A stretch of 64,000 nt of DNA from Hymenopellis radicata (Eukaryota; Basidiomycota; Agaricomycetes; Agaricales; Physalacriaceae). This document shows positions 59,222 to 64,000 of the stretch, piece after piece. The DNA lies in the NCBI GenBank assembly GCA_015501595.1, contig JADNRX010000004.1:62001-126000 (forward strand). Reading direction: 5' to 3'. Positions within the stretch are counted from its first letter, which is position 1. Every line of letters begins with the position of its first letter. The translations under genes and the position numbers were made by a program. A model generated the notes under the pieces. It worked only from the letters and a program-made list of their open reading frames with translations. It did no database searches and was not told where the DNA came from.

Positions 59222-60860
59222 ATGTATCACCGTCCACCGCCTACCGTGAGGGCGTCGTCGTCGTTCAACCAACTGGGATCCTCCAAACAGCCTAGCCCCC
59301 GCCTAACGCCGCTACTACCCTCAGCAGCCATGGCGTACCCAGGAAAGGACGCCTACCTAGCAGACGTCCCAATGACAAGTGTTGCTTCCGATGCCTCAAG
59401 TAGTCCCACTATCTTTGGCATGCCCTTGAAATACGTTTCGTGAGTAATCTTGTCTTTTTGCCTCGTGCGCACGCTCAGACTCTCAATATATCAGGCTGGT
59501 CACCCTCGCTGTTCAGAATGCCGCTTTGTCCATCGTGATGCACTATTCACGTGTGTCCACACCCCCTGCTCTTGCCTATTCCCCCGCTTCCGCCGTCCTC
59601 CTGAACGAACTGCTCAAGGGCTCGATATCATTTATCGTCGCTCTGGCACGAGTACGCGAAGTTTCAGAAATCCAATGGCGCCGGAAATCGTGGTGGAGCA
59701 TCATATGTTCGCTTCCTTACCCTTGGACACCACCATTCTGGTATCTGTGCGGCGAAATCTTCAGCCCAGATTGCTGGAAACTATCCATTCCAGCTATTCT
59801 TTACGTGGTTCAGAATTCTCTCCAATATGTCGCCATCAGCAATCTACCTGTCGCTTCCTTCCAGGTCACCTACCAGATGAAAATTCTGACGACAGCAGCT
59901 TTCTCAGTCGCTTTGCTGAGAAGAAAGCTAACCACGACAAAATGGCTTTCGCTTTTCTTCCTGGCAATTGGCGTGGGCATTGTTCAGATACAGACTGCGA
60001 CCATTGACCGCGTTCCGAAGAACACGCCGGTTGGCAGTGCTCATGATTCCGCACCCCTCCACATACATGTTATGAGCCCGCTAAAGGGTTTCGGCGCGGT
60101 GACAGCCGCATGCTTCACTTCCGGTCTTGCTGGCGTCTATTTTGAGATGGTGCTGAAGAATTCCAAGGCCGATCTTTGGGTTAGGAACGTCCAATTATCG
60201 CTGTTCTCCTTGATACCGGCGCTCCTTCCCATCTTGTATCATTCTCCGCCTACACGCTCACATGGATTCATTCCTGATCTCTTGCGCAACTTTGGAGGAT
60301 GGGCGTGGGCTACCGTCATGATCCAAGTATTCGGAGGACTTGTCACGGCGATCGTGATAAAATATTCGGACAACATCCTGAAAGGGTTTGCGACTAGCCT
60401 TTCGATTGTGTTGTCGTTCCTTGCATCGGTCGCGCTTTTCGACTTCCGCATAACGCCGTCATTTGTCATCGGTGCTTCTACCGTACTCTGCGCGACGTGG
60501 ATGTACAACCAACCGTCTAATCGCGAGTCTCCGTCCATCGTGGTAACGTCTCATTCTGGGAAAAATCTACCCTTTCCGGGAACGCCGGTTGATGCAGATG
60601 AGCCCATACTCGGCCAATTCCCTCCCAAAAAGACCTCTCCGTTCAGCAGCCCCCGCACTATAGCCAGTGCACTTGGCCTTACCAGCGGAGCCGATGCTCC
60701 AAGCGTACCGCGTGACATGTTCCCGGACACGCTCGATACGATCAGATACACCCAGTCGCCCTATGGTTCTCCTTTCCCGTCACGGACACCGTCGCGGACA
60801 CCAACACCTAATCCTAGAGCGCAGTCCTCTAATGCCAGAACGCCGGACGCGCTTTCATGA
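59222..60860 (+). CDS. UDP-galactose transporter (SLC35A / Gms1-like nucleotide-sugar transporter)
   Basis: Exons 59222-59439 and 59495-60860 join in frame (intron GTGAGT...ATCAG) to 527 aa. The protein is a Golgi antiporter that brings UDP-galactose (or a related UDP-sugar) into the lumen in exchange for UMP. The family signature is clear: LVTLAVQNAALSIVMHYSR, LNELLKGSISFIVAL, ILYVVQNSLQYVAISNLPVA, FQVTYQMKILTTAAFSVALL, GVYFEMVLKNS, and GGLVTAIVIKYSDNILKGFA. About ten hydrophobic segments are visible. The ~70-residue N-terminal and ~130-residue Ser/Pro-rich C-terminal tails are cytosolic and longer than usual. The choice of UDP-galactose over other sugars is from overall resemblance. It precedes a chitin synthase gene; both serve the cell surface. 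Confidence 0.88.
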
Positions 60861-61487
60861 CACGGAGACCTGTACGTCAGGTAACGACGCAACCTTTTCT
60901 TCTGGGATGACAAGGAATGACATGATGATATGTTTTGACATCGACACGGGCGCGCGATGCTTCAGCCTTTCTATCTATTGATATTGACTTTCTTCATCTT
61001 TTCTATACCCTCAACTTAACTTCTACTACTTTTAGACCGACCATTCCGCGCACCGTACCATTCAACGAACCTTAGCATCATTCTATTCAGACAAGTACAT
61101 AATGTTCATTATACCTCCTCGCGATAGTTCCTGAACGTCTTCACTGTCTATCTCTACACTCCTTTCTGTAACCGTTCGTTCATCCTCCGACCTCTTGGAT
61201 TTGGATTGCAGTGGGAGCAGTACACAATATAGACCTTTAGAGCTTGATACATGTTGCTCAGGAGAACACGCGAATCAGAAGACGCAATAGAAAGCTGTCA
61301 ATAAAATGAGCGAGGGGTATTACCTACATCATTGTCCCGGAATGGCAACCCGGCCTGAGTTTCCTACCAACACCTCGCCCTTCTCCTCTCAAGCCTCCCA
61401 CCGTCGTTGCTGCCACTTTCCCCAGCAGGCCTGAGTGCATTCGACGAGGCTGCTGCTGCACGCCGTCCACCATCCTTTCTTTCGACC
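60861..61487. promoter_or_regulatory. Upstream region of the chitin synthase gene
   Basis: These 627 bp hold the transporter 3' UTR and the chitin synthase promoter. The stretch 61360-61470 is pyrimidine-rich. The frame is open upstream to 61407 but has no ATG before 61488. No other feature was seen. Confidence 0.4.
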
Positions 61488-64000
61488 ATGGCCCTTCGTT
61501 TCCAGAACAACTATGATTTTACTGATGTCCCAATTCCCACTGCAAAGCAGCCTCCTATGCACGGGACCACCATTCGTCGTGCAAAGACTCTCACTCGCCC
61601 GGAGCGTGGCGTTGCGCCCGTACCACTTATCAACCCACAAACATCCGCTTCCCCTGCCGCTTCCCCAATCGCCCCCACCAATGACTATAACGGTTCAGAT
61701 GCATGGCGGATATTTTCGCTTATAGTTACCTTCTGGGCGCCTGGGTGTTGCCTGAGCTGCAGTTTGAAGGACAAGGCCACTCAGCAGGCATGGAGAGAGA
61801 AGATCACGCTCTGCTTCCTGATTGGTCTCCTCTGCTGTTGCGTAGGATTCATCACCGTCGGTTTTCAGAAGGTGTTGTGTCCGGAGACGCAGAGCACGAA
61901 CAACGAGTTCATACGGGTGGGCACAGCGACGAATACGTTGGGAGTGCACGGAGTCCTGTATAACGTCACGTCTGCCAACAACCAAGCTACCGTCTCATTC
62001 TCTGCACTCGCAGAGGCGGAACCTGGCCAGGACATTACCCAGCTTTTCACAAGGAGTGCGTCCGACTTTACCGCATGTGCTGGACTGAGCTTTCGCGCTG
62101 CTCTCGACGAGCCCTGCAGTACCACCAATCCATGCGTCCTCGGCAACATGAACTCGTCCAGCGTTTTCAGCAGCATCGGCTTCGTAAAGACCAATTATCT
62201 TGTTGGATATTCTTGGGAGCAAGTGGCTGCCAATCCCAATTACTTTGTCCTTGACGGCGCAGTCCTCAACATGACTGGATACATTAATCTCCATCCCAAC
62301 GCTATCCCTTCCGACCAAGTCGACGCGGCTCTTCGCACCCTTCTTTACACCCAGGACACATCGCATGGCAAAGATGGCACCCGTCTCTTCGCCAGTCGTT
62401 CAAACCTCCAGTCATCTATTCCATGCCTAAAGCAGAGATATTACGCCGGAAATATCGATAAAATTACACCAGGATGCTTCATTTCTTCCCTCTTCCTGTA
62501 TGCCGGTCTCATCGTCATTCTTGGGCTCGTCTTCGTTCGCTTTGTCATGGCGTGTATATTTAACTGGTTTTTGTCTGAGCGCCTTGCAGGCCCACCAAGC
62601 AGCAGAGATTTGGACAGATCGGCTATAAGTCCTGCTGTCATGCCCGAGGGCGCCAATCTTTCCGTCGACAACCGCAACGGTACGGCGCCTTGGGCAGGTC
62701 CTGGCGGTGGAACTCGGAAGCTTAGCAAACATAATGCCAACAAACCAGCACGCTCATTCACATCCTCATCGGCCACTCTCACGAACTCCTCATCAGATGG
62801 ATCTGTCGCCCCAGTTATGAGTCTCGCTCAGATTGGACGCGAACTTTTTGCCGTGTGCCTCGTGACCTGCTACTCAGAAGGAGAGGAGTCGTTACGAACA
62901 ACTTTGGATTCCATATCCCAAACGACTTACAGCGATCAACGGAAACTCCTCTTCATCGTTGCAGATGGTATGATTACCGGGGCTGGAGAGAAGATGAGCA
63001 CACCCGACATCTGTGTTGGTTTATTGGACGCAGATCCACGCTTCGGAAATCCCATGCCCATGTTATACGCGGGGGTAGGGTCTGGCGCGAAGTCGCAGAA
63101 CAGGGCTATGGTGTACGCTGGACATTACAGTACGTAACTCATTCCCTGTTTCTTCTACACACTGATCTCTTTTGCAGCTACTGCGGGTCGTCGAACACCC
63201 ACTGTCGTCGTAGTCAAGTGTGGCACAGAGCAAGAAGCTGCGACGGACAAAAAACCGGGCAATCGGGGGAAGCGCGACAGCCAGCTCATTCTGATGAACT
63301 TCTTCTCCCGAGTGACATATAATGATCGAATGTCACCGCTTGACTTTGATCTCTTCCGAAAGATTCACATCCTCATGGGCGTTACCCCAGATTATTTTGA
63401 AGTCTGTTTGATGGTAAGTACTTTCATTCGTGATCGATATCACCGCCTCTAACGCGTTTTCTAGGTTGATGCTGATACCAAAGTGTACCCAACCTCTCTC
63501 GGTCATCTCGTCAATTGTATGCATCACGACCAGATGATTATGGGAGTCTGTGGCGAAACGCGAATAGCCAACAAGCGTCAATCTTGGGTGACAGCCATTC
63601 AAGTCTTCGAATACTTCATTTCGCATCACTTGGCGAAAGCCTTCGAATCCGTATTTGGTGGTGTCTCTTGTCTCCCCGGTTGTTTCTCGATGTTCCGTTT
63701 GAAGGCTCGTCGGTCGTCTGGGGATGATTGGGTTCCCCTCATCATAAAGCCCGAGATCGTCAAGGAGTATAGCCAATGCGAAGTCACCACACTACACCAG
63801 AAGAACTTACTCCTCCTTGGAGAGGATCGTTTCCTCACTACCATCCTCCTTCGAACATTCCCCAACCGCAAGATGATGTTCCTTCCCCAAGCTCGTTGCA
63901 GAACTGTGGTTCCTGATACTTTTTCGATACTTCTGTCTCAGCGTCGTCGATGGATTAACTCCACGATTCATAACCTCATGGAGCTCGTGCTTGTCCGCAA
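61488..64000 (+). CDS. Chitin synthase, class IV-like (3' end outside window)
   Basis: Family 2 glycosyltransferase that makes chitin from UDP-GlcNAc at the plasma membrane. ATG 61488 ([11 protein letters not shown]). Exons 61488-63129, 63178-63413 and 63465 onward, introns GTACGT...TTGCAG and GTAAGT...TCTAG. An N-terminal domain with two membrane segments ([37 protein letters not shown]), a cytochrome-b5-like/lumenal region and a third segment ([20 protein letters not shown]) precede the catalytic domain. There [20 protein letters not shown], the metal-binding [32 protein letters not shown] and the [12 protein letters not shown] (QxxRW) motif are all intact. The order of segments before the catalytic core points to division 2, class IV (Chs3-like). 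The C-terminal membrane helices lie beyond position 64000. Confidence 0.93.

Noticed and set aside
1..64000. CRISPR arrays, bacterial operons or phage genes
   Set aside because: Intron-rich fungal genes fill the window. The only tandem repeats are minisatellites without regular unique spacers.

Overview
The window looks like nuclear DNA of a mushroom-forming basidiomycete (Agaricomycetes). Genes are closely packed on both strands. Nearly all have several short GT-AG introns of about 45-60 nt, and there are no bacterial-style operons. The protein families fit this assignment: a DASH subunit, a Medusa-type regulator, a class IV-like chitin synthase, a STE3-type receptor, and a dynein heavy chain split into separate genes, which is a basidiomycete trait.

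Layout. 1-6.7 kb: proteasome alpha-5 (3' end), CCT8, cytosolic/mitochondrial alanyl-tRNA synthetase and, head-to-head with it, mitochondrial ribosomal protein bL34m. 6.9-14.3 kb: isoaspartyl peptidase/asparaginase, a STE3-like seven-helix receptor, dynactin p50, Mediator 27 (only 19 bp after the dynactin stop) and a Medusa/DUF7082 regulator. 14.7-21.7 kb: a DOCK-family Rho/Rac GEF. 21.8-26.2 kb: DASH Spc34, NEDD8/Rub1 and a PP2C phosphatase. 27.1-34.0 kb: a tail-only dynein heavy chain (Dhc1-type, 1170 aa) followed by a CLASP-like protein. 34.6-36.2 kb: a C2H2/RING protein. 36.2-39.0 kb: a gene-poor, repeat-rich stretch with two minisatellites, a MITE with 20-bp perfect inverted ends, an older relative of it and an intron-containing tRNA-Tyr. 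39.1-40.3 kb: a dysferlin-domain peroxin. 41.0-50.3 kb: a giant single-pass membrane protein built from about three 1000-residue DUF3712-like modules. 51-58.6 kb: a basic nuclear-type protein of unknown function and a sacsin-like GHKL ATPase (DUF3684 type). 59.2-64 kb: a UDP-galactose transporter and a chitin synthase that runs off the end.

Four genes act on microtubules or dynein: dynactin p50, Spc34, Dhc1 and CLASP. Several others serve protein synthesis and quality control (proteasome, CCT, AlaRS, bL34m) or the cell surface (UDP-Gal transporter, chitin synthase).

Another pattern is a set of apparent one-base frame breaks inside otherwise conserved genes (Medusa, PP2C, zinc-finger/RING, Spc34), plus a 59-nt tandem insertion that shifts the frame near the start of the GHKL gene. 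These are either errors in the sequence or real damage and should be checked first. The dynein gene is not affected: its 11 exons join to an exact open frame.
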